Source of the DNA: Apodemus sylvaticus
Taxonomy: Eukaryota; Chordata; Mammalia; Rodentia; Muridae
DNA: 64,000 bases
NCBI RefSeq assembly: GCF_947179515.1
Contig: NC_067491.1
Location: 8,902,027 to 8,966,026, forward strand
Direction of reading: 5' to 3'
In this document: positions 23,243 through 35,689 of the stretch, piece by piece
How positions within the stretch are numbered: the first letter of the stretch is position 1
Layout of the letters: every line of letters begins with the position of its first letter
The notes under the pieces: model-generated
What the model was told of the DNA's origin: nothing
Database searches by the model: none
The model's input: only the letters and a program-made list of their open reading frames with translations
Position numbers and translations under genes: made by a program

Positions 23243-23580
23243 CTCATGTGTACAAGTATGCATGTGGAGCTCAGAGGATAACTTAGGGGAAACTGCTTCT
23301 TTTCTTCTACATGTGGAGTTGCTGTCTAGCTTGTTAACTTTAAGTGTATGCAGTACTCCAGGTTAGCCTTACCACAGGTGTTTGAGCAGTTCTCCGGGCT
23401 CCACCTTCCATCTACTGTGGAAGACAAGACGTTCTACAGTTACACATATTTGCCATCCATATCCAGTTTCTACATAGGTAGGTGGGATTGAATTGAGGTC
23501 ATCAAGCTTTCCTGATATAGGATTTTTTTTTCCTTATGCTGAGTCATCACCTTGGCTCCTTGGTGGTAGATGAATTTGGT
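23243..23580 (-). mobile_element. diverged antisense B4/RSINE-like repeat
   Basis: 'gtgtacaagtatgcatgtggagctcagagg', 'aacttaggggaaactg', 'ttgaattgaggtcatcaagc' and 'atgctgagtcatcacct' keep the order of an antisense B4-type SINE. About 120 bp of unrelated text splits the middle (about 23320-23470). Confidence 0.5.
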
Positions 23581-23753
23581 TCATAACAGCTTAACTAAAA
23601 TAGGACATGGGGCAACCCAACTGGGCTCACTGAGTAAGTCACACTCTCATCTTCCATTCCCTATAACCTCACCATAGGTGAAGGCGTTAGGATAGACAGA
23701 TACTGTGAATTATTTCTTTGTGAGGTCAAAGTGTAGATCACTTTGCTTTTATT

Positions 23754-23805
23754 TACACATACACACACACACATACACACACACATACACACATACATAC
23801 ACACT
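23754..23805. repeat. (CA)n/(CATA)n microsatellite
   Basis: AC repeats interrupted by several acat units. Confidence 0.95.
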
Positions 23806-24657
23806 TTTAACTTTATGTCATCAAGGAATATAATGATTACTTACAACTTTCATTTTGTTCTATCTTTAATATATACTATTTTAATAATAAAACTATAAAT
23901 GAAGTTCTGAAAACTGCAGATGCAATGACAGTAAAGGGCAGAGTGCCCCCAGGATGGCAGCGGCGCTGAACAGTGCCAGCCACTTTGGCTATCTACTCCA
24001 CGTGTGCCTATCGAATGAAGGAAAAATGAACTCGGGGCGATAAGTTCCTCTGATCCCTGTGCTTTCTTTGTTGTGCTGGATGCTCTTAAATGTCAGAGGC
24101 TTACATCCTCCACTTTGAATGTGACGAGAATTCAATGCTATCTCACAAGACGACTTAATGTTAGGTGCCAATAAGAAGATATTTTATTGTTGGAACATCA
24201 TTCAAATAGTGCCTTATTCTGCAAAGAGATGAAGAATGGTTGAAGATCCTTTATGACAGATTCAAGGCCATTATTATAACACCTCTTTCTTTCATTTGTC
24301 TTAGAATTGGCCTCTTTAAAACTATTGCAGAAATCCTTAGTAACCTTTTGTATTTCCACCGCTCCCAAGAACACTAATTCAGCTCAACTTACCTTTGTGA
24401 ATTCATTTAACTTTATGTCATATTATCTTTGAGGCTCTAAAGAACAGTTTTGACACCAAAAATTATACATGTAATGCTACATCCTTTATTTGAGGCCATA
24501 CATGTTCTACACGACTGGTGTGCTACCTAGCTACAATATATGTGTGTATCCTTTTTCATCCTATATAATATGGGTCTATGTTTCACCTACATCTAGAAAA
24601 AAAACTCTGACCACTTTGCTTAGGAAATTGCATTTTCTTCATGCATTTGTGACACAG
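23806..24657. other. unassigned unique DNA
   Basis: No coding gene recognised. 23930-24130 has a more balanced base content ('gatggcagcggcgctgaaca', 'ggggcgataagttcc') than its AT-rich surroundings and no repeat signature. Confidence 0.4.
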
Positions 24658-24663
24658 CAAGTG

Positions 24664-25059
24664 TGTTGTGGAGAGCCCTGGGCTTGTATTTTGATGCTAA
24701 TTCCACTACTCAGAGGGGCTGCAGATGAGGAGCTGCCTTGTGAACCATCTCCCCACCTTAACTTTTCAAATAAAGGTTTGAGCCAATGATTGGGCAGGAG
24801 GAAAGGGGAGGAGCTGAAAGTCTAGGGGAGGAGCCATGGGGGATCAAAAGGAAGAAGAGGAGCTATGGGGGATCGACTGAGAGGCTGCAGAGAGAGAAGC
24901 TCGTGGCCTGGAGAAACCGCAAGTTCTATGGGATAACATAGATGGGAATAGAGTAGCATAGTGGGAGATCCACCCAATCTAGGCTTATAGCTTGTTCTGT
25001 TACTGATTGAGTTGTGATTTCTTTTACTGGGGAATTTGGTTGGAAACAAAATAGCAACA
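24664..25059. mobile_element. solo LTR, 396 bp
   Basis: It begins TGTTGTGGAGAG and ends GCAACA, with a 5-bp terminal inverted repeat TGTTG/CAACA, and is flanked by the 6-bp direct repeat caagtg (24658-24663, 25060-25065). An AATAAA lies at about 24769 on the + strand, and CCAATCA is present on the minus strand (about 24785). The TG...CA ends and the 6-bp TSD indicate a class II (ERVK-like) retrovirus LTR left by recombination between LTRs. Orientation and family were not determined. No internal viral genes are present. Confidence 0.85.
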
Positions 25060-25065
25060 CAAGTG

Positions 25066-26153
25066 TCCATCTCTACTATTTGCATCATTTAAAGCACACA
25101 GAAATGTCGACTGCATGCACTACACCTAGCACAATGGTGAAGCTTAGTGAACATTTAAATGTTTTTTTTTTTGAATAAACAAGAATGAGCATAGCATATT
25201 CTTAACACACTTTTATACTTTATACGGGTACAGACATTAATATTAGAGTTTTTGTTGTCTTTACCATGGATGTGAATTATTAACTAAAATAAGATAATAA
25301 TGAAATTCCTCTCAAAAACACAGCCCATCCCTCACATTAGAGCAGATGGCAAAATGATGATCTCTGCAGGATTAGAAAGATATTTATAAAAGGCAGAGTT
25401 AGGCAGAGTCTAGGCTTTCCATGTGTATAACAGAAATAGTCTCAGTTGCTTGGAAGCTTCAACTCTATGTATTACTGTTATTAGTGACTTCTAAGATACA
25501 GGACCGCTATACCCAAGGGTGACACCTATTCGGAAGCTGCCTTATTATTACTTTACTTATGACAAGAAGTTCACAATGAAGAACAAGTTGCTGTGCACAG
25601 TGTCTGCTTTCTTGATAGCTGAGGATATTAATTCATGAGCTGCAGGCAAGTACATTGATCTTTCTAGCCATCCAGAAATAAAATGTCATGTAGAGCAACT
25701 ATTTCCTCATTGCTATTCCAGCGTGGTTTTCCCCTCCCTTGAGATCTTTTCTCTCGCATTAAGAATCAAAATGCACCCACTGTTTTCTGCAGAAATATGG
25801 CAAACATCACGCATGTGGGGAAACACAGTCCCATTTGAGGAGCGTTGCTGCATGCCCGCAGTTGTAATCATATAGGTCTGTTATCAACTAATCAGAGGCA
25901 AAACTTTATGCCATTCCCCACTTCATTAAAATAATATCTTCTTATATTGACCTCAAAGAAGACATATCTGGGCTATTTGTCCAGGCCTGAAAGTAGGGGA
26001 AAGTATGAATGAAGGAACAACATATACACACTCTGTCTACATATTGTTCTGGATAAAACTTCTGTCTTTGGGCATGTGAAATAACATGCAGCTCAAATAT
26101 TGCCCAACACATACCCATTTTTGCAAATAAACTCAGTTGAATATGTTAATCCC
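25066..26153. other. unassigned DNA with first copy of a direct repeat
   Basis: No gene recognised. 25448-25614 matches 26415-26586 in direct orientation (about 93% over the ungapped 151 bp). Confidence 0.6.
25448..25614 (+). repeat. direct repeat copy 1
   Basis: A segment of 167 bp is repeated 972 bp downstream. Over 151 aligned bases I count 10 mismatches and no gap. A 5-bp indel lies near the left edge. Confidence 0.9.
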
Positions 26154-26192
26154 AACACACACATGCACACACACACACACACACACACACAC
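26154..26192. repeat. (CA)n microsatellite
   Basis: About 18 AC units with one 'atgc' interruption. Confidence 0.95.
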
Positions 26193-26414
26193 GCCACAAC
26201 TCATTTAAACACCTGATATTTTAGAACACTTGTTAATTAAAATTTTTTACTGAGAAAAGAACAGAAGAAAGATATAAGCAAAAATGATTTAAATATACTC
26301 ATTAGGAAATTCAAAGTGAAGTGGATGAGTAAGAAAAACAGAAGTGTCCAGTGTATGCATACATTAAAAAAGTATAAACAGAAAGGAAAGATCAGAAATC
26401 AACAGTGTTGACTT

Positions 26415-26586
26415 GCTTGGAAAATTCAAGTCAAGTCTATGTATTACTGTTATTAGTGACTTTTAAGATACAGGAACACTATACCCAAGGGTGATCCCTA
26501 TTCAAAAGCTGCCTTATTATTACTTTACTTATGACAAGAAGTTCACAATGAAGAACAAGTTGCTATACACAGTGTCTGCCTTCTTG
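26415..26586 (+). repeat. direct repeat copy 2
   Basis: Second copy of the 25448-25614 segment. Most differences are A or T here where copy 1 has G or C, as expected from deamination. Confidence 0.9.
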
Positions 26587-27849
26587 TAACCCCACAAAAA
26601 ACCATAGCTTTTCACAAAATTTCTAATCAATAAACTATTGACTGTAATTAATAAGAAATTAGTTATAGAACATCAACAATTAAATGGTCAACAAAATAGT
26701 ATTCTGAAATAGTATTTTTCCTTAGTAACAAAATGCAAAATGAAAATTTTCATCAATGTAAATTGGGATCTTATTATTTTCATATTATACCACTTTGAGT
26801 AATTATATGTCTTTCATAAAGTTAATTAATTATAAAAAAGTAGATTAAGACTGAAACTCTGTCCATGAGTTTTATCAGAATGAAATAATATACCTTTCTA
26901 CTGTTTCTTGATTTATAGAGGGGTAGAATATAATGTCATAAAATAGTTAACTGTTGGCCTTTGTCATACTTAGAAACATTCCAATACATTCATCCTATTA
27001 TTTAACTTTATATTTGAGCCTCATTTCTTGCTTGGAAATGACACCCGAGCCTTCAGGGATTTACTTGCCTGCCTCCGTATTGTCCACTCTGTTAAATTCT
27101 ATTTATCTGGTGTCTACATTTCTAGACATCTTATTCTCTATAGCAGGTAGCAAAATACAAGTCTCTATTTTTAGCTACTGTTTTCTTGCTCAGTAGCATA
27201 TCCAAGATTCCATTATACACATAAGATCAATATGTATGACAGATAAGTGGCAGAGATAATGTCTCCTTTGTAATGTTACTGTCTAAACAATAGTACTTAA
27301 AATCATAACTTAAAGCATCTCTTATTTCCCCGCTTTATTTTAGTTTTTAATCAATTTTGAAGCATCCAAGAAAACATGGATCAAATCCAGAAAAAATATT
27401 TTAAATGGGAGAAAATTTTATATATATAACTTGTCTTCGTAGAGAATACAAAGATAACAGAAAATAGAAAAAGGCAATATCAAGATAATTTAGACCCAAA
27501 AGGTGCAGGAATGAATTCAGGGTCAAAATGAATCATAAGAATTGACTAATTGAATCTCTTGTGGAGAGTTTAAGAATTTAAATTCAGACATAGGGAGAAT
27601 CATGGATTTACAATGAACAAAATTAGGTTCAAATTGCACAATGTTTTAACATAATGGTCTGTATAGTTTTTAATTTCTTTGGGTCAGCAGGAGACAATTT
27701 TGATCAACTAGAGAAGGATTTTTTTAAAAAGATAAATTACACATAGAAAATCCTTAACACAAGAATTTTATTACATAGTTTTCACTAACACTAAAAAGTA
27801 AAATTTCAGCTATGGAAGTCCATGTAAAGGTTTATTAGAAAATTGAAAA
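26587..27849. other. unassigned AT-rich DNA
   Basis: No gene recognised. The 80-codon frame at 26954-27196 has no recognisable domain. Confidence 0.4.
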
Positions 27850-28440
27850 CAGAACTACCGTATAATACTCTTCTATCACTACTGGATGGAAAGCCAAAGA
27901 ACTTTGTTTCTTTCTAAGGAGAAATATAGAAATCCATGCTCATTTTTGTTCTGTACACAGCAGCTAAGAAATGTCATCTGCCTCGATATCCACCATCTGC
28001 CTAGATATCCGTGAGAAATCACTGGATTAAAAACAACTATGGAACGTGCATACAAAGGGACTTTATTCTGCAATTTTAAAAAGTGAAATCACGAACTTCC
28101 TAGAAAAAAATGGATGAAACTTGATAATGCTACACATAGTAATGTAAACCAGGCCAAGAACTACATGCTGCATGATATCCCTCCCATGTGGATCCTAACT
28201 TTGAAAGTTTAGACTTAAGTGTTCAATTTGGAGTATCTGTAGAATTTAGAAATGAGCAAGGACCCAAAAGTCCTGGGGTAAGAGATTTTCAAGGATGAGG
28301 GGACTATAGAACTCATATGACATGAAAGTAGGTGAGGGAATTATTGGATAGTAAAGGGTTAATCAGGGATCTCTATCAGAGGCAGGAATGAGAAAGGGTT
28401 GGTCATAGGTTCATCAAACTAAGGATATATGAAAAACTTT
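27850..28440 (+). mobile_element. ancient L1 3' end
   Basis: 'ccatgctcatttttgttctgta', 'gaacgtgcatacaaagggactttattctgcaat', 'aaaaatggatgaaacttgataatgct' and 'ctgcatgatatccctcccatgtgg' follow in order the end of L1 ORF2 and the start of the 3' UTR of old mammalian L1s. Identity is low and the coding frame is destroyed. A 22-bp local duplication (catctgcctMgatatcc) lies at about 27975-28010. Confidence 0.65.
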
Positions 28441-28739
28441 TATTGAAACCCAATTTTTGTGTTATGTGTGCCTACACATATATTATATATCTTTTGTTTT
28501 AAGGATTTAGATTTAGGTAATCTGCATGAGTTGATCATGCTTTCCATGAAAAAGCATGAATTATTAAATGAAAATCTCAGGGCCATATACAGGATGTATC
28601 CCTACCAGTTTTGTATAGAACCATAAAATAATATAGGCTACTGCTACTGAACTTTATTTCTTCCAAAACTACTTGATAATTCCTTATTGTTGGAGATGTG
28701 ACACCATTGTTTTGTAGAATGTAGAGAAGTCAGGTTGGA
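28441..28739. other. unassigned AT-rich DNA
   Basis: No repeat or gene recognised. Confidence 0.4.
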
Positions 28740-29500
28740 AATAACTTGAAAATTTCATCCCTGCTGGCTAGTTTTCTCAGAGCTTGCAGGTGCTAATCAG
28801 GCTAGCAAAGGAGAAAAGGCATTACTGGTACCATCCAGCAAAAAAAACCAAACCCTCCCTCATGTTATAACCCTGACTTCCCACACAGGATATGTGCTCT
28901 TTCAGAGGAACCCATCACTGCTGATTGATTTGAGACCTGGTCTACATGAGGGAAATCATGCTGGTCTTATAAATCTGACCAAAACCCCATGACTCAGAAG
29001 GTCACAAGCCTTGGGCAGAACCTACTACTGTTGTCTTGCTAAATAGACATGCTGAGGGTCTTCTCCATAAATACTTATGTTTATGAAGATATTTATTACT
29101 GCTATTTCCCTGACACAAGAAGCTTCTATATACAGGCAGAAATTTACGTGGAGACTCATAACTGGTCAAATGCTGAGAATAAGTGCAGTCTTGAGTGGAT
29201 AATCTATCTCTTGCGCCCACCAAATGCTCAATGAACTTGTGGGAAGCAATGTGGAAAGAGGTTAAGGGCTATAGGATGAGAAGGAATGCTGTGGAATTCT
29301 GTCTTATACCAGGGATGACATGGCATCTGAGGCCATAAATTTACAGCAACTGTGGTTACTTGCACAACAGCAAACCAAGGCGATCAGTCAACATCATAAC
29401 AAATAGCACTCATGATCTCAGTTTTACACAAACAGAAGAAGATGAAAGGTAATGAAAGTAGAAAGAGAGGAAGGAGAAAAATAAAACAGGGAGGGAGGTA
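28740..29500 (+). mobile_element. rodent interspersed repeat, family not named
   Basis: Text such as 'agcttgcaggtgctaatcag', 'gggcagaacctactactgttg', 'agacatgctgagggtcttctcc', 'gagactcataactggtcaaa' and 'gcaactgtggttacttgcac' is a common long rodent repeat. It was recognised by pattern; the retroelement class was not established. Confidence 0.5.
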
Positions 29501-30017
29501 CCTGGGTCCCTGGAGGGAGTGGGAAGGTCGAGTTGAGGTAGCTATCCTAAGGATACATCGTTTTCATGTACAAAGTGGTCTGAAAAAATATTTTCTGTTT
29601 TTTTTTTAAGTAAACATGACTGAGACAGCCGTGCTGAGTGTTTATGTGAAAACTGATATTATATGAATAAATATGAAAAAAATGACATAATAGCTAACAA
29701 GGAGATTCAAGAATGACTCAGGAGGAAAGGAACTTTGCAGGAGAAATGACTCCCTCTTTCTGTAGAGGTGAAACTGAGAAGGGAAAACACTTCCTCTTAA
29801 ATGAGAGATTTAAAAAGGAGCTAAAAAAGATTAAAGAAAATATAATATAGTAAAACTGTGCTACCCGTAAGACAATAAAGTAGACCTATTTTTCAAAAAA
29901 ACCAACAAGTATAATATGATATGAGAGCAAATGCAAAAGATGGAATAGATTTAGCCCATAGCTTCACTGGTGTTGAGTTCCTGTGTTCTCATCCCAAGGC
30001 TGTAGAGTGAGTTGCCT
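29501..30017. other. unassigned DNA, no gene recognised
   Basis: AT-rich. Borders the L1 3' UTR fragment, whose left edge is uncertain. Confidence 0.4.
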
Positions 30018-30700
30018 GCAGACAACAAACTGGGGGGGATCAAAATACCCATGAGAAGAGATACAGAGAAAAAGTGTGGAACAGAAACTGAAGGAAAGGC
30101 CATTCAGAGACTGTCCCACCTGAGGATCCATCCCATATACAGACACTAAACCCAGACACTGTTGTGGATGCCAACAAGTGCCTTGCTGACAGGAGCCTAA
30201 TATAGCTCCCTTCTGAGAGACTCTGTCAGTGCCTGACAAATACAGAAGTGGATGCTCACAGCCATCCATTGGACTAAGCACAGGATCCCCAATGGAGGAG
30301 CTAGAGAAGGGACTATAGGAGCTGAAGGGGGTTTGCAGCCCCATAGGAGGAACAACAATATGAACCAACCAGTACCCTCCAGAGCTCCCAGGGACTAAAC
30401 TACCAACCAAAGAGCACACATGGAGGGACCCATGACTCTAGCTACATATATAGCAGAGGATGGCCTTGTTGGACATCAATGAGAAAAGAGTCCCTTGATC
30501 CTGTCAAGGTTCAATGCCCCAGTGTAGGGGAATGCCAAGACAGGGAAGTGAGAGTGGGTGTGATAGTTAGCAGGGGGAGGGGATATGGAGCAGGGGGAGG
30601 GGATATGGGATAGGGGACTTTTGGAGGGGAAATGAAGAAAGAGATTACATTTGAAATGTTAATCAAGGAAATATCTAAGAAATAAAAAAGAAAGGAAAAG
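30018..30700 (+). mobile_element. 5'-truncated L1, 3' UTR only
   Basis: Matches the 3' UTR of the older L1 at 3230-3884 block by block: 'aaaggccattcagagactgt', 'aacccagacactgttgtggatgcc', 'ccccataggaggaacaacaatat', 'agctcccagggactaaac' and 'gcagaggatggccttg'. It ends in 'aaatgttaatcaaggaaatatc' and an A/G-rich tail. An 18-bp tandem (gcagggggaggggatatg) lies at about 30571-30607. No TSD could be fixed. Confidence 0.85.
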
Positions 30701-30789
30701 AAAAGAAAAACAAAAACTCCCTTCCTGAAGATCTATACTAATTAGGTAACAAGTAACTAATGGACAGAATACTTTACAATATTATACTA

Positions 30790-31196
30790 TCTAGCTTCAT
30801 GTCAACTTCACAAAGGCTGGAATCATCATAGAGGAGGGAGCCTCAGTTGAGAAAATGCCTCTCTGAGAACCAGCTATAGGCAAGCCTACAGGACATTTTC
30901 TTAGAGACTTTGGGGGAAGGGCCCAGCCCACTATGGGTGATGCCATCCTGAGCTTATGACCCTGGGTTCTATAAGAAAGCAGGCTGAACAAGCCATGAGG
31001 AGCAAGGCAGCAAGTAGCACCCCTTCACAGCCTTGGCATCTGCTCCTGTCTACTCTCAGGTTCCTGCCCTGCTTGAGTTCTTGTCCTGACTTCCTGTGAT
31101 GATGAACTGTGATGTGAAAGCATAAATTGAAAATCCTTTTCTTCCACAGGTTGCTTTGGTCAGGGTGTTTAATCACAGCAACAGTACCCCTAACTG
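30790..31196 (+). mobile_element. rodent repeat family A, sense copy
   Basis: 'catcatagaggagggagcctcagttgagaaaatgcctc', 'ggttctataagaaagcaggctgaacaagcc', 'tccTGcCctgcttgagttcttgtcctgac' and a 3' end 'ttgctttggtcagggtgtttaatcacagcaa' define a repeat that is also present at 47958-48235 (minus) and 56855-57140 (plus). An AATAAA-like signal precedes the end. It is probably a non-autonomous retroelement or LTR; the family name is not assigned. Confidence 0.65.
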
Positions 31197-31229
31197 TGAC
31201 AAATGTGCATACAATTGAAGCTATTTGGT

Positions 31230-31568
31230 ATTACAAATGGCTTTAGTTTGGATATGATAGTTGGGTCCCAGTCTATGGCACAGTTAAAGGTGTTTGAACC
31301 TGGAGAGGCAGGAACTCTGTGGTCATTCAGAATGTTATCCTCCCCTTTGAGGTGATTAATGACCCATTCTCTTGCTCTCTCTGTCAATTTCTGGCTATGT
31401 TTAAGTAAAGCTCTTGTTCTGCTGTCTATTTCTACCATGATGGATTGCCTTACCCCAATCCAAAAGTGTGTGCTGAAACCTCTAAAGGGTTGAGTCAAAA
31501 TAAACCGTTCCATCCTTGAAGTTATCATTGATATTTTGTTGTAATAATAGAAAGCTGATGAACACATT
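31230..31568 (+). mobile_element. rodent repeat family C copy
   Basis: 'accatgatggattgccttaccccaatccaaaagtg', 'ctgaaacctctaaagggttgagtcaaaataaacc' and the end 'gtaataatagaaagctgatgaacac' match a widespread LTR-like repeat pattern with AATAAA near its 3' end. The copy at 62030-62340 shares the pattern. Confidence 0.45.
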
Positions 31569-33748
31569 ATACTTAGTGACTGAGTGGGTAATTTAGATTT
31601 AATGGCCCCCTAGAGAAGCACTTTCTAAAAGGATAACAATTGAGTCAATATCTGAGTGACAAGAAAAAATCAACTAGAAATAGAACAGCTTTTAAATCCT
31701 ACTTTTAGTGTTTACTTGTTTTTTTTTAATGGAATGAAAAGCCATATGGCTGGATAATTGGAAATAAAAGTGAATATTGAATCCAAAAGTGCTGGTTGGA
31801 TCATGTTAGGGAATGTCAGAGAAAGGATGTTGAGTTCTATTATAAGGAGAAAACATTGAATATAAGTAAATTGTAAAGAAAGTTAAAAGCAAGAATTGTC
31901 CAAGTCCTTGATAAGGGATAAGTTAGACAAGCAGAAGCCCACTGGGACAGGCTGAATGGTGAAAAGAAATTTTGGAAGAAGAGACAAGATGCATCAAGAG
32001 CAATTGTAAGATCACAGAGACTTGAAAACATGAATGAGTGAAAGATTGCCGGTGTAAGTACTGTAAGAATAATCAGCTGTGCTGAGCAACAGGCAGACTG
32101 TCTTCTGCCACTTAGTGAGATCATGTGATGGAGAGAAACAGGGAGGAAAGTTAATACATTTCAAAAACCAAATGAGCACCGTCTTACATGAGAGAACACA
32201 GAAAACAACTGAAGCTATAAATAAGAGAAGAGAAATAATTTGGGGTGTTATTTATGATGAAAAGCTTGGATGCTATAGCAAAAGATTGCTAATATAAATT
32301 TAGTTTAAAAATGTAGATCTATGGCAAGAGGGCAGCTTTTGCTTACTTTCTGCTATTTTGGATGATCAGACTTAAGATCTGGACACTGATATAGATTGGT
32401 GTGATGTTTTGAACAAGACTGTAGAGACAGAAATGCTAAGGAAGTCAAAAGCTGAGTATTCTACTGAAATATTTAACTATCCAAATTATACAAATGAGGG
32501 AAAATAAGAAAGCCATGGGAGCTACAGAGCTGTATGCATAAATTGTACTCGTGTGCATAGAAATAAACTGAATTACGGTATTCATAGGGTATCATACTAA
32601 TTCTATTTATTTAAACTTTGAGGTAAGCATTAGATACTATTTAAGATTACACTAATGAGCTGATTAGAAATGGAAAGTAAATGCATGACTTCTAATCTGC
32701 AATTACTTAATTGCCACTTATTATTTCTGTCAGTAGAACAGTCATTATGACTAAGAAAACTACTCAAGGGGGCCTTAACCTGACCATACCTCAGACCCTG
32801 CAATAGATTTACAGATCCAAATTAACTAAGAACAAACCAAAAATTTCCATTAAACTAATCTTAAGAGTTTATTCCTCTTATTTGCCTCTAAGTCATTCTT
32901 GGTTTGGAGGGGCTCCATTCTCGTTGAGAAGCTGTTACTTTGAAAGATTATTTGCATTTGAAATGACTATTAATTAGCGCATGTACCAATGACACCCTGT
33001 GTGTTATTTCCAAGAAGTGCTTTTGGAATCAAACCTATTGGACTGCTCAAGTTTAACTTGTTGAAATATTATTCTTTTTTTTATTTTTTTAACTCCAAAG
33101 AAGACAGAGTTGGATACAATGTTATATTTTGTATTTCTCTAAAAGACATTAAGTGGAGCTTTTCTTTTCTCTACATCAAACCTTACTAAGCCAGAAAGAT
33201 TCCAGAAGAAAATATAGAAAATAGCTCCATCCTACCAGGAAAGATATGGAGAGTAAAATGTGTTTAAAATGACTTCAAATCTTCCCTTTAGTTTCTATAG
33301 TACATCTAATTTTTCCCTTAAGACAAGCATCCTTCCTTGGAATACTTTTCTTTCCTTTCCAATGGCAATGACAATATTCTATTAGAGGTGACTGAAATGC
33401 TTTAAATGTATTAATTCAAAGCACATGGCTTGATTGCAATAAAAATTTGGTGAAAGCTATTATTCTATTGACAGTATCAATACTGTCTTCTGAGATAGAT
33501 GTTGTTATGGCAATCTTCAAATATTTATTCATTACTAGAGGTCATAGGATTCAGTGTTAGGTTGCCAGATTTCTGCTCCCACAAGTCAACTTTGGAAAGT
33601 GTATTACAATGTTTAGAAACATTATTGGGTGGATGTGGTTTGACTTAGCATCTGAGGTCTCTACCGTACTCTCTTGGCCTTGTTGTTTTAGGCAGGGTAG
33701 CACTCTGTGTAAGACTATAGGGAAGAGTAAGCTTGATTACATCGTGGT
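31569..33748. other. unassigned AT-rich DNA
   Basis: About 2.2 kb with no recognised repeat or gene. It is one of the longest repeat-poor stretches in the window. Confidence 0.45.
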
Positions 33749-33886
33749 GGACAGGAAGGACAGAGACAGAGACAGACAGAGAGACGGGGGGGACAGAGAG
33801 ACAGAGATACAGAGAGACAAAGACAGACAGAAAAAGAGAAAGAGAGAGAGAGACAGAGACAGACAGACACACAGACAGACAGACAA
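33749..33886. repeat. (GACA)n/(GA)n tract
   Basis: Imperfect gaca, gagaca and gaga units over about 135 bp, with a G7 run at 33786-33792. The Asp/Arg/Glu-rich frames across it are artefacts. Confidence 0.95.
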
Positions 33887-34190
33887 AGGTTTCCAGTGTT
33901 TCTACCTGGGAAGATCTCCAATAACCTAACTTTCTCCTGCATTTTCCAAGACTGTTGTTGGCTCAGGCAAAGTTCTTGCACAAGTTTTTGGGAAGACAGT
34001 ACAGATCAGACTGTAGCAGAATTCCACTTAAGGGTTCCCTTTAGTACTCATATATACATAACATTACTCAGCATAACACAGGGCATGGCCTTAGAAAACA
34101 CTTTTTGTTTTTTGTTTTTTTTTTTTGGAAAAGAAGTATGTTCTCTTCAGTTATATTAGGTGCTCTATTTTATCAAAATTCCTTATCAGA
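33887..34190. other. unassigned DNA
   Basis: No gene seen. A T-rich stretch with 'ttttgttttttgtttttttttttttgg' lies at 34102-34127. Confidence 0.4.
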
Positions 34191-34512
34191 ACTGTGGTGG
34201 TTGGAATGTGCTTAGCACACTCTCTGGATGTGTGGCCTTGTTGGAGTAGGTGTGGCCTGGTTAGAGTAGGTGTGCCACTGTGGGCTTGGGCTTTAAAATC
34301 CTCATCCTAGGTACCTGGAAGCTACTTTTCTGCTAGTTGCCTTTGGAACAAGAGGTGGAATTCTCAGCTCCTCCAACCCTATGTCTGCATGGATGATGCC
34401 GTGCTCCTGTCTTGATGATAATGGACTGAACTTCTGAACCTATAAGCCAGCTCCAATTAAATGTCATCCTTATAAGAGTTACTTTGGTCACAGATTCTGC
34501 TCACAGCAGTAA
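34191..34512 (+). mobile_element. rodent repeat family B copy
   Basis: 'tgtggccttgttggagtaggtgtggcc', 'ggactgaacttctgaacctataagccagc', 'ccaattaaatgtcatccttataagagtt' and 'actttggtcacagattctgctcacagca' are characteristic of a very common rodent repeat. A second, more decayed member is at 37770-38035. Confidence 0.6.
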
Positions 34513-35689
34513 ATCTGTAAGTAAGACAAGAACTCTTCCTAAAATGATTAAACTTGAAAGACTACATCAGGACTTTCTCTATCCATAGGACAAGGAAACA
34601 AATTATTAATAAATTTTTAAGCCTTGGGGACTTTTATTTTTCTATGAGATAGAAGAATATCATTTATTTTTATAAATTATAAAAAACAATGTTTTTAAGT
34701 TAGAGTTTATATTTCTTATATTCATCAAGTAACATGACAGTAAAAATGAAATTTGCAAGGTTAGAATTTAGTAATTCAAATATTAATATAATTCTATAAT
34801 TAAATATTATATTAATAATATTTATTAATTGAATAATTAAATTATCAGATAGTTCATTGTTATTTGTTATATTTAGTTAAGTTCTGCCTAGGGACATAGC
34901 ATTAAAAACCAAAAGTACTTTATAGTATACTGTAGTATGTGAATACTGCCATAAATCTGTGATTATAAGGGAAGTATTCAAATGGTTCATCTCAGCATTT
35001 GAAAATTTTATATAGGGGGAACATTAATTTTAGCCAAAACTAAATGACATTACAAAATGCTGGCCAAAGGAATGAAATATTTGATTTCCCAAATTAAATC
35101 TAATTTTTGAATAATTTCTAAAATAAAAATAAAAATAAAAACAAGAAAATAAAGCACGAATATTAGATGGATGTGAATAAAAAATAATTGTGTATTATAG
35201 ATTACAAATGAAGGGAAATGAAAAGAGACTGGAGGGAGGAGGAGGGGGAGAGATGAAGAAAGATCAAAGGAGATGAAGGAGGGGGGAGGAAGCACAAGAA
35301 GGCAGGGGAGGAGGAGAGTCAGAACCAAACCAACAAGCAAAAAACTAAACACAAAGTAGAAAATCTATCTCCAGAGTGACCCAACTTCCTACTGGATAAA
35401 AGCAGGAAAGTTCCTCATATTTTGAACCACATTGATGGCCTTATTGATAGTTTTATCTTTAAGAATGTTTCAGAAAACATGGTAGGCCATGGCTTTCTGC
35501 TATACAAGTGAACATCATGTTAGCCCAAGTGAGAATAGAGTTCCTTAGGTTTGGTGCCATGAAATCAGACTGAACCTTTAAATAGGCTAATTTTTCTAAA
35601 TAAAATAAGTAAACAGAATCAAGGGATTCATAGCCAACAACCACTGAATTTCCACTCAATTGGAAATTCATTTTTTGATCCATGAAAAG
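34513..35689. other. unassigned AT-rich DNA with purine tract
   Basis: 34600-34900 is extremely AT-rich. 35222-35330 is a polypurine stretch (GGAGGA, GGGGGG). No gene recognised. Confidence 0.45.

Noticed and set aside
25448..26586. Reading the direct repeats as two LTRs of a provirus
   Set aside because: No TG...CA ends, no TSD and no recognisable viral genes in the 800 bp between them.
33609..33981. Frames rich in Asp/Arg/Thr or Leu/Ser/Cys
   Set aside because: They translate the GACA/GA microsatellite on both strands.
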